A DNA stretch of 64,000 nt from Planococcus shixiaomingii (GCF_030413615.1 NZ_CP129236.1:1782001-1846000), one strand, 5' to 3'. Shown: positions 35,228-44,547, counted from the stretch's first letter. Program-made: numbers and translations. The notes: generated from the sequence alone by a model not told the origin.

Positions 35228-35500
35228 CTAATTTTTTAGAGTATGGATTAAGTATTTCTTTGTTTCGTTTGCCAATTTACGGGCACAGAAGTTGTTTCTG
35301 GCATCGGGATGGAGATAATTAACTTTAACTTTTGTAAACAGAGGGGTTTTTATCACTTTAATGGCAATCAATTTTTCCAAATCGGAATAGTTTTGATTGT
35401 CATTCCAACCTTTGATTTCTATTTCACAAAAGGGGAAACCATTGTTTGTCAGGCCCCGGTTTATATTTTCTCCCCAGTCAATATGATTCCAAGTAAACAA
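35228..35500 (-). CDS. Possible 90-residue protein or gene remnant
   Basis: A TTG-initiated frame with a sequence that looks coding (IDWGENINRGLTNNGFPF, LEKLIAIKVIKTPLFTKVKVNYLHPDARNNF) but a weak ribosome binding site. It may be the 3' end of a once longer gene. No family recognised. Confidence 0.35.
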   Translation of the reverse strand: MFTWNHIDWGENINRGLTNNGFPFCEIEIKGWNDNQNYSDLEKLIAIKVIKTPLFTKVKVNYLHPDARNNFCARKLANETKKYLIHTLKN

Positions 35501-35684
35501 GAAAACACCAACTTTCCTAATTGAGAATTTACAGCTTCACAAAATTAAACTTAAAAATGCGGGAACTATTAATAAACTGAAATGAACAAGTAGCAACGAA
35601 TAGTGAAGCCTTAAAAATACCAAGTAAATGATTGAAGAGGCAAGTGCTCTTTATTAAATGATATACACCATCCCATTAAAAGAT

Positions 35685-36638
35685 TTAAGGGTGAAACGAC
35701 AAAAAATCATCCAACTTTTCCTGATTGGCTACTAAATCGGGAACAAGCACTTCTCCCACATTTTTTCTCTCTTCTGTAAAGGTATCAGCGGCAGGAACGC
35801 GAAAAGTGTCTATTTCTCCGGACTCACTTTGAACAAAGAACTTCCCAAAGCTTAATAAAGTACGTTTGTCCAAGTCGGTATCGACATATGTATCTAGAGC
35901 TTCAATTATTTTAGGGAGATTCATCAAACTGTGAACGTTCATTCCTTGATATTTTAGGGCAGTCAAAATTTCTTGTTGGCGTTCTACTCGGCCAAAATCG
36001 CTTTTCTTGTCATGGCGAAAGCGCACATATCCGAGCAATTGATCGCCATTCAATGTTTGGATACCTGGTTCAAGTTTCATTCCGATGCCGTGTGACATTT
36101 CATATGGAATTTCGACTTCAATACCTTTTGGAACCATCAAATCCAAAAGTTTTGGAAATCCATTAAAATCAACAGAAGCGTAGTAGTCGGTTTTAATTCC
36201 GAAATTTTCTTGTATTGTTTCGCTGACCAATTGAGGGCCGCCAAAAGCGTGCGCTGCATTTATTTTTTGCATGCCATGATCTGGTATCTCAACGTATGTA
36301 TCCCGCATAAACGATACGAGTTTTATTTGGTTGTTATCCGGATTGTAATTCGCCACCATCAAGGCATCCGAAAGGCCGAATTCATCCCCCCGTCTGTCGC
36401 TGCCTATCAAAAGGACGTTAATTTCATCAACTTCGGGATATACTGTTTCGGCATGAAGAGTTTTCGATTCCTCTTCTTTATAGTGACGCTGGTCTTGCTC
36501 AAGCATTAGTTCGCCGTCTTGGCTGTTATACGCTAAAAAAACGAATACGGAACTTATAAGAAGAAACGGTAAAAAAAAGATGAGTACTCTTTTTTTAGAT
36601 ATTTTTCTCTCTACCTCATTTTTCTCATTAATCGCCAT
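35685..36638 (-). CDS. LytR-CpsA-Psr (LCP) family protein
   Basis: A 317-residue membrane-anchored LCP phosphotransferase. LCP enzymes transfer wall teichoic acid or other glycopolymers from undecaprenyl-phosphate onto peptidoglycan, outside the membrane. One N-terminal helix (about 18-36), then EINVLLIGSDRRG, SDALMVANYNPDNNQIKLVSFMRDTYVEIP, KINAAHAFGG, VDFNGFPKLLDLM and GYVRFRHDKKSDFGRVERQQEIL, which hold the Arg and Asp residues that bind the polyprenyl pyrophosphate. AAGAAGG precedes the ATG. The promoter (36686-36714) is covered by an operator-like palindrome shared with the divergent XRE gene. Confidence 0.92.
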   Translation of the reverse strand: MAINEKNEVERKISKKRVLIFFLPFLLISSVFVFLAYNSQDGELMLEQDQRHYKEEESKTLHAETVYPEVDEINVLLIGSDRRGDEFGLSDALMVANYNPDNNQIKLVSFMRDTYVEIPDHGMQKINAAHAFGGPQLVSETIQENFGIKTDYYASVDFNGFPKLLDLMVPKGIEVEIPYEMSHGIGMKLEPGIQTLNGDQLLGYVRFRHDKKSDFGRVERQQEILTALKYQGMNVHSLMNLPKIIEALDTYVDTDLDKRTLLSFGKFFVQSESGEIDTFRVPAADTFTEERKNVGEVLVPDLVANQEKLDDFLSFHP

Positions 36639-36685
36639 TTAATTACCTTCTTTACATAAGATGAATTTACAAGTAACCCTGTAAA

Positions 36686-36758
36686 AGTGTAGAGGGTTGT
36701 TGACAATTTGTCAACGTCTCATTAAGTTGACAAGAAATCAACTAATGGATAAAGTTGA
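36686..36758. promoter_or_regulatory. LCP promoter and cluster of GTTGA-type operators
   Basis: On the minus strand TTGACA (36714-36709) and TACACT (36691-36686) are separated by 17 bases, a strong promoter for the LCP gene. GTTGACAATTTGTCAAC (36699-36715) overlaps it. A second dyad AGTTGACAAGAAATCAACT (36725-36743) and a half site AGTTGA (36753-36758) follow towards the XRE gene. Binding by the XRE protein is inferred. Confidence 0.7.
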
Positions 36759-36817
36759 TTACAGCTTGATTTTTACACGGTATTTTTATTTTTTACAATT
36801 GGAAGGGGACAACTATT

Positions 36818-37477
36818 GTGCCGGAAAACCCGAAAAATATCGGATTGCTGCTTCGAAACGCACTCGACAAAAAAGACTATTCCATACGGCGATTAGCTGA
36901 AATCACATCAATAGATAAGGCTACCATTTCACGAATCCTGACCGGCAAAAGAAAACCGACGCTTCAGCATTTGAAAAAATTTTCAGCAGCATTAGAACTT
37001 CCGCTCAATGTGTTAGTGGAAGAGCTTGATTTTGAAGCAAAAACCCATTCACATTCTCCAAAGCAGCATGCAAAAGAGAATCCTTCAGGAAGCCGTTCAA
37101 CGAGCGAACTTGATTTTTTACAAAAATCAGTGCTGCTATACGATCAAACCGTTACAATTGATAACATTTCAGCTGAGTTGGCAAAATGTGATGAGTATAC
37201 GGAGACGGTTGAAGGAGTCACTATGGTAAAGGAAAGTTTCGATGCGAAGGTTAATCATTTCGGCAATATTGGCCCATATATCCAGCAATTAAAAACGTGG
37301 CATCAAAGATTTTTGTTGGCACAAGGAACCAAGAAGGAGCTGGCTATCATGGGAGGGGCATTGCTCTATTTTATTTTGCCGCTCGATCTTTTGCATGATT
37401 ACGTTTTTGCGGTTGGCTACTTAGATGATTGCTTGGCGATTCAATTAGCGGGAAATAGACTCGAAAACAAAGTTTAA
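36818..37477 (+). CDS. XRE-family regulator fused to DUF1232 (YkvA-like) domain
   Basis: A 219-residue protein. Residues about 8-65 form a Cro/XRE helix-turn-helix (LLLRNALDKKDYSIRRLAEITSIDKATISRILTGKRKPTLQHLKKFSAAL). A polar linker follows. Residues about 170-210 are a DUF1232 segment (GGALLYFILPLDLLHDYVFAVGYLDDCLAI), which contains the YFxxPxDLxxD pattern and is probably membrane-associated. GTG start after GGAAGGGGA. It is divergent from the LCP gene across an operator cluster, so control of envelope genes is a good guess. Confidence 0.85.
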   Translation: MPENPKNIGLLLRNALDKKDYSIRRLAEITSIDKATISRILTGKRKPTLQHLKKFSAALELPLNVLVEELDFEAKTHSHSPKQHAKENPSGSRSTSELDFLQKSVLLYDQTVTIDNISAELAKCDEYTETVEGVTMVKESFDAKVNHFGNIGPYIQQLKTWHQRFLLAQGTKKELAIMGGALLYFILPLDLLHDYVFAVGYLDDCLAIQLAGNRLENKV

Positions 37478-37588
37478 AAGGCAAAGCGGCAATTATTCGC
37501 GTCTATATATCTAGCAGGAATAGAAAGCACAATTCGAAGCAAGGGCTGAGAAAATGGGGAAGCAATACAAAGTAAATTACTCAAATTA

Positions 37589-37618
37589 AAAAGCCGTTAG
37601 AGTAATCTCTCGGCTTTT
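37589..37618. terminator. Terminator after XRE-DUF1232 gene
   Basis: AAAAGCCG (37589-37596) pairs with CGGCTTTT (37611-37618), with an inner AGAG/CTCT stem. Confidence 0.7.
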
Positions 37619-37689
37619 GTAATGCTCTTTTACGGATATAGAAATTATATGGAAACGGAAGGCTGAAACAAATTGTCTATTTCAGATGA

Positions 37690-38280
37690 TTATTGCAGCC
37701 TTAATTTTTTTCTTCTAACCAACATCCATATGACGATCAACGCTATCGGGATTAGTATAAAGTTTGCATACTGGCCCATAATTTCACCAGCCATAGACCA
37801 TTGAGGTCCAAGCTTATAGCCGAGATAAACGTAAAGCGCTGTAATGGGAAGCATGGCTACATATGTATAAGCGATGAATTTCCAGATGTTCATCTTCGCC
37901 ATGCCGCATGGAATCGAAACAGCTGTACGGACACCCGGCACAAAGCGGCCAAAAAATGCTACGCCACCGCCGTACTTTTCGAAAAAACGATCCGATTTGT
38001 TTATGTGATTGTCGGTCACTAAAAAGTACTTCCCGAATTTCAATACCATCGGCCTTCCGCCATAACGTCCGAGTGCATATAACGTTAGGGGACCGAGTAC
38101 ACCACCGATGGACCCGGCTAAAATGGCGCCAACTAATATAAAGTCGCCTTCATAAACCCAGTAGCCAGCCATAGGCAGTACCAGTTCTGCAGGGACGAAT
38201 TCAAACGTTAATGCCAACACAATTCCTAAATACGATAGCCCTTTTAAAGCTTCTACGAGTTGAATAATAAGTGCTTCCAC
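37690..38280 (-). CDS. DedA/VTT-family membrane protein
   Basis: A 196-residue DedA protein. The family includes undecaprenyl-phosphate and phospholipid flippases. Signatures: FEFVPAELVLPMAGYWVYEG, GSIGGVLGPLTLYALGRYGGRP and FFGRFVPGVRTAVSIPCGMAKMNIWKFIAYTYVAMLPITALYVYLGYKLG, including the conserved Arg in GRFVPGVRT. GTG start after GGAGG with 9-base spacing. The nearby uppP-like and LCP genes also concern undecaprenyl carriers, though each has its own signals. Confidence 0.9.
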   Translation of the reverse strand: MEALIIQLVEALKGLSYLGIVLALTFEFVPAELVLPMAGYWVYEGDFILVGAILAGSIGGVLGPLTLYALGRYGGRPMVLKFGKYFLVTDNHINKSDRFFEKYGGGVAFFGRFVPGVRTAVSIPCGMAKMNIWKFIAYTYVAMLPITALYVYLGYKLGPQWSMAGEIMGQYANFILIPIALIVIWMLVRRKKLRLQ

Positions 38281-38636
38281 TCCACTTTACCTCCTTTGAA
38301 TTTGCTCAATTCAGGACAAAAAATCCATCACTGAGATTTTTTGCTTCTCGCAAAGTAGGAAGTATAACACAGTGAAAAAAAGTGGGAAAGCCCTGCTTCG
38401 TTTGAATAGTAGTTCGAAGAATTATTAAGAGGCGAGAGAATTCAAGAGGTAACTTGAGTTGGAGCTGCAAAAATGAATTTGAAAATCCTTTGAAAAATAA
38501 AGTTTTTTTGTTGAAAAAATAAGAAATTGAGATGCTGAATTCTCGATTTCTAAAAGAGCAGGCGGCGCATTTTAAATGGAGCTTCCAAATAGCACAAGGT
38601 CTTTTTTAGAAGAAATGAGATCCTTAAGGAGGAAGT

Positions 38637-39452
38637 ATGGAAAATTTAGATATCGTATTAATTATTAAAATGATAATCATTGGAATAGTTCAAGGTTTTA
38701 CTGAACCGATTCCTGTATCGTCAAGCGGCCATGTCATGATAGCCAGCGAACTTTTAGGTTTAGGCGACCAAGGTTTTACATTTGCCATATTAACGAATAC
38801 CGCTTCGTTGTTAGCAATTCTCTTTATTTACAGAACGGATATAGCGAGACTGTCGGTAAATTCACTTCGATACATAAAAACAAAGGAACCTCTGTTCAAA
38901 AGTGATTTTCGTTTTGTCCTTTTCATTATCATCGGTACGATACCAGCCGGTTTGCTGGGAATCCTTTTGAATGACTTAATTTCTGAAAGTGTAAGCATGA
39001 CTCTAATCGCTATGATGTTGTTTGTTACGGGAATTGCTTTATGGTTGATTCGGAATAAACGTGGATTAAAAAGCGAAAGTACGATGACAGGAAAAGATTC
39101 TTTTCTAATCGGCCTTGGCCAAGCTGTGGCGCTGACTCCAGGCATCAGCCGTTCAGGAGCAACAATCATCTCTGCTATAGCGACTGGACTAAATCAGGAA
39201 ACTGCATTGCGTTTTTCCTTCATGCTTTACCTACCAGTAAGTTTAGGCGGAGTGGTTTTGGGGATTACTGATTTTCTGGATGAGCCTAACAAAGCAGCGT
39301 TGGCGGTTCCGTATACAGCCGCATTTATTTCCACACTAATCATGTCTTACTTTGCCTTGCATTGGTTTATGGGCATCATGAAGAAAGGCAAGTTGAAGTA
39401 TTTCACTTATTACTGCTTTGTTATCGGAACACTGCTTTTGGTCTTCTTTTAG
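38637..39452 (+). CDS. uppP: Undecaprenyl-diphosphate phosphatase, BacA/UppP type
   Basis: A 271-residue polytopic membrane phosphatase that recycles undecaprenyl-diphosphate to the monophosphate carrier for wall synthesis and confers bacitracin tolerance. The two catalytic motifs are present: QGFTEPIPVSSSGHVMI (residues 19-35) and ALTPGISRSGATIISAIATGL (about 162-182). AAGGAGGAAG precedes the ATG. The motif has TEPIPVSSSGH where many homologues have TEFLPVSSTGH. Monocistronic. Confidence 0.9.
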   Translation: MENLDIVLIIKMIIIGIVQGFTEPIPVSSSGHVMIASELLGLGDQGFTFAILTNTASLLAILFIYRTDIARLSVNSLRYIKTKEPLFKSDFRFVLFIIIGTIPAGLLGILLNDLISESVSMTLIAMMLFVTGIALWLIRNKRGLKSESTMTGKDSFLIGLGQAVALTPGISRSGATIISAIATGLNQETALRFSFMLYLPVSLGGVVLGITDFLDEPNKAALAVPYTAAFISTLIMSYFALHWFMGIMKKGKLKYFTYYCFVIGTLLLVFF

Positions 39453-39570
39453 TCAACGTGTTGCTGTCAATCGTGTTAAGCGATAAGTTGGAACGGTTAA
39501 GGTGCATTCGAAAAGAGATTCCAATCAAATTGTAAACTGAGCGGCAGTTGCATTTTCTTTGGGATGAGTG

Positions 39571-39882
39571 TTAATCACGTATATTTTGAGTTTTATTTCT
39601 AAAGTACTCCATGATGTGAATATTCACTAAGGTGTTTATCGGAATGAAAAAACCCAACACTAATATTCCTAAACTTCCAAATAAGCCGTCCGTTTGCTTA
39701 TGAAAAGTTTGAACGTCCCACTTGTAAAGAAAGGCCGTTGCTGCGGAAAGAATAAGTGAATTGACAATAAATGCTGCTAAAATCCTTAGCCATTTATTTG
39801 CTTTAGTTCTTCCTATCCTTTGGCAAACTAGTGAAGAAATGAATAAGGAAAATAGTATGGCCATGAAAAACACTGGATTCAA
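39571..39882 (-). CDS. Small polytopic membrane protein of unknown function
   Basis: A 103-residue protein with three hydrophobic segments (NPVFFMAILFSLFISSLVC, ILAAFIVNSLILSAATAFLY, LFGSLGILVLGFFIPINTLV). The open frame reaches an ATG at 39909, but its codons 5-8 contain the GGAGGGG ribosome binding site, 5 bases before an in-frame TTG at 39882. That TTG is the likely start. Family not recognised. Confidence 0.6.
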   Translation of the reverse strand: MNPVFFMAILFSLFISSLVCQRIGRTKANKWLRILAAFIVNSLILSAATAFLYKWDVQTFHKQTDGLFGSLGILVLGFFIPINTLVNIHIMEYFRNKTQNIRD

Positions 39883-39947
39883 AATTACCCCTCCTAACAA
39901 TGTCGTCATATATTGTTTGCGATAATGCTAAACAAATCTATATAGCC

Positions 39948-39997
39948 AGCATCTCTAATCGTAAGGGTATAAACCCGACGAAAAGAGATGCTATTTT
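39948..39997 (+). terminator. Long hairpin with T tail
   Basis: AGCATCTCT (39948-39956) pairs with AGAGATGCT (39984-39992), with an inner TCG/CGA and GGG/CCC stem, followed by ATTTTTG. It is oriented as a plus-strand terminator although the nearest plus-strand gene ends about 500 bases earlier. Confidence 0.55.
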
Positions 39998-40059
39998 TGT
40001 AGGTAAATCAAAATTGAACGGCTTTTCATCTTTTCATTTTTATCCTTCTTTTAAGGTTC

Positions 40060-40941
40060 TCACGGAAAGATTTGGTTGCTAATCTTAGGCAGTTTTTCGA
40101 TATGTTTTAAGTAGCTACGAATGTTTTTCCCGTAATCAGGCAGATCAAATTTCAGTTCCTGAGCAATTTGACTCGCAAGTTCTTCGAACAGGTCGCACAT
40201 TTTAAAAAGGGATGCCCATATATTGTTGTAGTCACCATCAGGATAGGTAAGAACCAGCTTTCTCCATAATTCTTCATCAACATACTTCTTGATATCTTTT
40301 CCGCTTTTTCCAGTACTGACTTTAAAGCCCGTACGAATGCCAATTTGCCAGTTCAACATCATCATCAGCATGTCTCTCACAGGACCGTCCATAGTCGCTT
40401 TAGCAAGAGGAAGTTCCTCTCTCCATAATGCCTTAGCAATATAGGTGCTCACCCACCAGAACTCATTGGAACAGTCACAAAATTCTTTTTGGGTAGGTGC
40501 CTTAATCCGGAAAGGATCGTCGGAACTTATTGGGGCAAATTTGCTTCTATTGTCTTTATCCAACAGGATTTTACGAGGTTCCGTGTTTTTCAAACATTGT
40601 TCAGCTAGCGTTACAGGGGTTAAAGTTAAATCGATTCGATTGCCATCTTTAAAAAGCATCAAATAAGAAAAACTTTGCTTTGTTTTATCGGCAGGTGGAA
40701 TATGCATTTGATCAGGCATTTGCATCATAAATCTTTCTCCGAAATAATCCACCCAGGAGGGATCCTTTATAAAAGATTCGATGTCTTCAACGTAATAAAC
40801 GATATCGTAATCTTGAAACGGGTCTTTGTTAGTTTGCGAATTCACTCGGGAGCCATTCATTTCGACCAGTCTAATATTTTCACTTTCCCTGGCTTTGGAT
40901 AAAATCAATTCCAGCATTTCCTCTTCGTTTCTCAACTTCAA
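40060..40941 (-). CDS. Aminoglycoside 6-adenylyltransferase, AadK-like
   Basis: A 293-residue nucleotidyltransferase resembling chromosomal AadK, which adenylylates streptomycin at O6. The nucleotidyltransferase motif is MNGSRVN (Gly30-Ser31) with Asp44 and Asp46 in FQDYDIVYYV, then FGERFMMQMPD, YLMLFKDGNRIDLTLTP, ILLDKD and EFCDCSNEFWWVSTYIAKAL. Length is usual for the family. TTG start after GGAG. It stands alone, with no mobile element nearby, so it is probably an intrinsic gene. Actual resistance cannot be judged from sequence. Confidence 0.88.
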   Translation of the reverse strand: MKLRNEEEMLELILSKARESENIRLVEMNGSRVNSQTNKDPFQDYDIVYYVEDIESFIKDPSWVDYFGERFMMQMPDQMHIPPADKTKQSFSYLMLFKDGNRIDLTLTPVTLAEQCLKNTEPRKILLDKDNRSKFAPISSDDPFRIKAPTQKEFCDCSNEFWWVSTYIAKALWREELPLAKATMDGPVRDMLMMMLNWQIGIRTGFKVSTGKSGKDIKKYVDEELWRKLVLTYPDGDYNNIWASLFKMCDLFEELASQIAQELKFDLPDYGKNIRSYLKHIEKLPKISNQIFP

Positions 40942-41235
40942 ACCACTCCAGTTCTACCCGCCATTTTTCTCTTCTTAACAAGACGATATTTTTATAAGAA
41001 TCAGTAGTTTCAACTTTCATTATATTACATATTTTTATGCCCTACAGTATTTATTAAGGGATTTTTTGGATATAATGGAAAGAATGAACCAGTTTAATGA
41101 CTGAGAGGGAGCGGTTGGTCAACTTATGTAGTCATTTTAAGTTTGAACAAAGGGAGTGAACTTGTGTTACCTTATTCATTCTCGCCTTTAAGAAATTTTG
41201 AGATTAAATTTTATGTGCGAGGGAGGATTGTAACT

Positions 41236-41430
41236 ATGTTTCGAAAAAGCATTCGATTTACGTTAATATTTTTCGCATTAACAATTTCTTGGCAGCTGAT
41301 TGCCCATCAAGAGGTAAAGTGGAATGAGGTTCTGGGGATATGTTTGCTGATGTTCTTGTTCGATTTATTTTATAGATGGACAGAGGTACCGTATCAATGG
41401 AATAAAGAAAAAACAATAAATAAAAAGTGA
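41236..41430 (+). CDS. Small membrane protein, 64 residues
   Basis: Two hydrophobic segments (RFTLIFFALTISWQLI and VLGICLLMFLFDLFYRW) with a basic tail (QWNKEKTINKK). The frame is open upstream to 41143, but the ATG at 41236 lies 9 bases after GGGAGG and is taken as the start. No family recognised. Confidence 0.55.
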   Translation: MFRKSIRFTLIFFALTISWQLIAHQEVKWNEVLGICLLMFLFDLFYRWTEVPYQWNKEKTINKK

Positions 41431-41522
41431 TTCTTGAGAATTAGCGAAAGCGGATACTTTAGGTAAGTGTAGCCACTTAGCGGGAAAGGCATTTGAATTC
41501 ATCCTATTTTAAAATGAAAAGA

Positions 41523-41554
41523 AAAACTGCCATCCTTAAAAAGGTGGCAGTTTT
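41523..41554. terminator. Bidirectional terminator
   Basis: AAAACTGCCA (41523-41532) pairs with TGGCAGTTTT (41545-41554). It abuts the stop of the alpha/beta hydrolase gene on the minus strand and can also serve the small membrane protein gene. Confidence 0.8.
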
Positions 41555-41555
41555 T

Positions 41556-42539
41556 TCAGTGTACGGATGCACTTGATTTTATAAACTCCTCTACTTCTTT
41601 GGTGATGTCCATGGCGCGAGTCCAATGCAAGGAATGATGGCCGCGTAAAATGACAACCTTGCTGGAAGGTGAATCCGTTAACTGGGTTTCATAAAAAGTT
41701 TTTTTACTTTTGCCATCGTCTGTTGGCTTATCGATTTCTGGTGTAAAAATTAAAACGGGCATAGTAGAGGGAAGTTTGATATCCCTTGTTTTGTTGATGT
41801 TGTTTTTTATCTCATTTGTTTCATCAATAACGTTTGTGTTATACCCTCTCCAAGAAGAAATGGCCGTGGTCATCTTCAAGTTTTCCTCCGAATAGGTACC
41901 GTCTTCAGCAAGCGGCAAAAAACTACCAGGGCTCACAGTCAATGCTAAGCGGGCAATACCGCTGGGTGCGATGGCACTAAAATAGCTAGGCATGGTGGGT
42001 GGCGTTTCACCAAAGTATTCCAGTGCTTGTGGCAAAGTGGGATCAATGCCAACTATGGCTTTAACCTCTTCTGGATAGTTGTCGGCAAAGTAGACACTGT
42101 AAATTCCGGAAATTGAATGCGGCATCAAGATATATGGACCTTGCACGTTTGATTTTTTCAGCGCCGTACGTATTTCTTCTACAATATTTTCTACGCTTCG
42201 TTTCTTATCGGTTTGATCGCTCCATCCGTATCCCGGCAATTCCACTACCGCTACCTTATGATGCTTTGAAAGCTCGTTTACCAACGGTTCGAAATCCAAA
42301 ACGGGAGCAGCTGTTCCAAGGCCGCTTAGTAGGACAATCGTGTTTTCTCCTTGCCCTTTCGTGTAAACGTGCATGTTCTGTCCTCCGACCTCGACCATTT
42401 CCCCTAATGGCTGGTATTCAGATTCTTCATACGCAGTTATAAAGTAATTGGAGAAGAATAGAACACCAACCCCTAAAACTAAAAATAATAGAATGCTTCG
42501 TAAAACGAGCCCCAGTTTATATTTCTTTAACGTTTTCAC
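41556..42539 (-). CDS. Membrane-anchored alpha/beta hydrolase
   Basis: A 327-residue alpha/beta-fold hydrolase with an N-terminal membrane helix (LRSILLFLVLGVGVLFFSNYF). TIVLLSGLGTAAPV forms the oxyanion region, VELPGYGWSDQ the second conserved loop. The nucleophile elbow is MPHSISGIYS, with Pro in place of the usual Gly. FTPEIDKPTDD may supply the acid and GHHSLHW the His. The substrate is unknown. GTG start after CAGGGA. Confidence 0.8.
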   Translation of the reverse strand: MKTLKKYKLGLVLRSILLFLVLGVGVLFFSNYFITAYEESEYQPLGEMVEVGGQNMHVYTKGQGENTIVLLSGLGTAAPVLDFEPLVNELSKHHKVAVVELPGYGWSDQTDKKRSVENIVEEIRTALKKSNVQGPYILMPHSISGIYSVYFADNYPEEVKAIVGIDPTLPQALEYFGETPPTMPSYFSAIAPSGIARLALTVSPGSFLPLAEDGTYSEENLKMTTAISSWRGYNTNVIDETNEIKNNINKTRDIKLPSTMPVLIFTPEIDKPTDDGKSKKTFYETQLTDSPSSKVVILRGHHSLHWTRAMDITKEVEEFIKSSASVH

Positions 42540-42799
42540 TTAAATCCCTGCTTCCCTCGTTTTCTATTTATATGCTTCATCTTACTGGAGGGATAGCTTC
42601 GGAGTAATGAGCTGCAGAAGTAATTTAAACTAAGACTTGAGGCTTAATAAAATCTCACTAAAAATTTTTAATGTCTTAGGAGTTAACGTTTTAACTGTTT
42701 ACTTCAATTTTATTATTAAATGAATGGAAAATAGATAACCCGCTTTTTTATGTAAGATTCCATTCTTTTTGAAAAAAACTGTTGATTAGTCACTTGAAC

Positions 42800-42828
42800 T
42801 GTCACAAAATTAAGAAAACTGGTGTCTT
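42800..42828 (+). promoter_or_regulatory. Putative ECF-type promoter of the sigma-factor operon
   Basis: TGTCAC (42800-42805) and TGTCTT (42823-42828) separated by 17 bases resemble ECF promoters (-35 TGTCAC, -10 CGTC-like) and are unlike a sigma-A promoter. Autoregulation by the sigma factor encoded 35 bases downstream is inferred. Confidence 0.45.
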
Positions 42829-42861
42829 TATAGAGAGAGCTTTTTGAAAGGGGGAATAATG

Positions 42862-43407
42862 ATGGAGGTGAAGGCGAATTTGTCTGACAACAGCAGGGAT
42901 TCGTCAACAGAAGATGCTTTTCAGGAAATGTTCCAACAACATTATGCTCTCGTCGTTCGAAAAGTTCTTGTGATTGTAAAAGAACAATCGGTGGCAGAAG
43001 ACATTGCTCAGGAAGTATTCGTCAAGTTGTACCATACAGACCGGAATGCAATCAACAACATACCAGGATGGTTATCCAAAGTTGCTGTGAACACCGCCTA
43101 CAATCATATTCGAACCGAAAAGCGCCACCATGCTAGGCGAGACAAACAAAAAATTTACGAGACCATTGACGCGGGATCCATTGAAGAAGGCTATATGAAG
43201 CTTGAAGACATTAATGAAGTCCAGAAAATATTGATGAAATTACCTCAAAGAGACCGCGATATTTTGATTATGAAGTATTCGGGTTTCAGCTATGAGGAAA
43301 TCGCCGAAAATAAAGGCATAGAAAAAGTATCCATCGGAACCCTATTAGCTAGGGCTAAACAACGTTTTAAAGACTCTTATCTGGAGGGAAGGAGAGAGCA
43401 AAAATGA
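42862..43407 (+). CDS. ECF RNA polymerase sigma factor
   Basis: A 181-residue extracytoplasmic-function sigma factor. Region 2 (about 22-90) has FQQHYALVVRKVLVIVKEQSVAEDIAQEVFVKLY and PGWLSKVAVNTAYNHIR. Region 4 (about 120-175) has LMKLPQRDRDILIMKYSGFSYEEIAENKGIEKVSIGTLLARAKQRFKDSY. AAAGGGGG lies upstream of two adjacent ATGs and the second (42862) has better spacing. The stop overlaps the anti-sigma start (ATGA). The operon with an ABC exporter resembles in layout the Bacillus sigY-yxlCDEFG cluster. Confidence 0.9.
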   Translation: MEVKANLSDNSRDSSTEDAFQEMFQQHYALVVRKVLVIVKEQSVAEDIAQEVFVKLYHTDRNAINNIPGWLSKVAVNTAYNHIRTEKRHHARRDKQKIYETIDAGSIEEGYMKLEDINEVQKILMKLPQRDRDILIMKYSGFSYEEIAENKGIEKVSIGTLLARAKQRFKDSYLEGRREQK

Positions 43408-44534
43408 CTTGTCATGATGTGGGGGTGCTTCAAGCTTATTTAGATGGAGAAGTTAGCCGTGATCAGAAAAAACAACTCATGAAGCATTTAGAAAGCTGCC
43501 CGATGTGCCGAGCCAAAATCGAAGAATTGCAAAACCTTCACTCTTTTTGTGAGAGAGCGCTATTAGTAAAAGAGGTTAATGTGAACACCGAACTGGCATG
43601 GGCAAAATTCGAGAAAAATCTTCATAGCGGCAATCAGGCACTTGCAGAAAATAGGATAGTGAAAAATAAAAAGGGGTGGAGTACTTTGAAAACAAAAACC
43701 AAACGGCTGCTCATTTCAGGAGCTGTAGCAGCTGCTATGTTCAGCTCACTTGCACACCCTCAAGTTCGGGTGCAAGCGAATGACTTTTTATCGTTATTCC
43801 GAGTGGATCAGTTTGAAGTAGTGACGCTGACACCAAATGATATAAGCGAAATTCAGAGCTGGGTAAGCGAGAACAAAGACGGTTCGATGGACCTTAAAGG
43901 CATCGGGCAGTTGGAAAAGTCCCAGGAAGCAGAAGACATAACCTATTTTGGCTCCTATGAAGATGCTGCAGCTGCGGGCTATGATGTGCCTCAATTCGAA
44001 GAATTTGATGTTGAGCAAGTAAGTGTAATTCCAGCTTCAACCATGACGTTTACTTTAGATGTGGAAAAAGCAAATCAAATGTTAGCTCAATTAGGCTCAG
44101 ACCAAAAGTTTGAAGCAGCGTTGGACGGCAAGCCTTTTTCCGTAACAACCTTTGAAGCCGTTCATACAGATTATGCGACGGTGGAACAGCACGTTTCCTA
44201 TATGCACACAAAATCGCCTGAAATCAATGTACCTGAAGGCGTTTCAATCGAGCAGCTTAGAAACACGTTGCTTTCGCTTCCGTTTTTGCCTGAAAACGTG
44301 AAAACGCAGCTTGCAAGCATCGATGATATCGAATCGACCTTGCCGATACCTTATGCTGCAACAGAAGGATCTAAGATGACAGAAGTCCAAGTAGGAAACG
44401 CTCAAGGAATTGCAGTGGAAAGCAATGAGCATTCCTATATTGTCTGGCAGGAAAATGGCGATATCCACACGATATTGACTGACGGCCATATGGCTACAGA
44501 CCAATTGCTCCAATTGAGCGAACAAGTAAATTAA
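43404..44534 (+). CDS. Zinc-finger anti-sigma factor, membrane-spanning
   Basis: A 376-residue zf-HC2 anti-sigma factor. The cytoplasmic N-terminus carries the zinc-binding HxxxCxxC (His28, Cys32, Cys35). One membrane helix lies at about 102-116 (LLISGAVAAAMFSSL). The long outer domain (about 120-376) has two similar halves of mixed alpha/beta sequence and no recognised name. It should hold the partner sigma factor until an envelope signal arrives. Translationally coupled to the sigma gene. Confidence 0.85.
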   Translation: MTCHDVGVLQAYLDGEVSRDQKKQLMKHLESCPMCRAKIEELQNLHSFCERALLVKEVNVNTELAWAKFEKNLHSGNQALAENRIVKNKKGWSTLKTKTKRLLISGAVAAAMFSSLAHPQVRVQANDFLSLFRVDQFEVVTLTPNDISEIQSWVSENKDGSMDLKGIGQLEKSQEAEDITYFGSYEDAAAAGYDVPQFEEFDVEQVSVIPASTMTFTLDVEKANQMLAQLGSDQKFEAALDGKPFSVTTFEAVHTDYATVEQHVSYMHTKSPEINVPEGVSIEQLRNTLLSLPFLPENVKTQLASIDDIESTLPIPYAATEGSKMTEVQVGNAQGIAVESNEHSYIVWQENGDIHTILTDGHMATDQLLQLSEQVN

Positions 44535-44547
44535 ATGAAAAAGAAGG

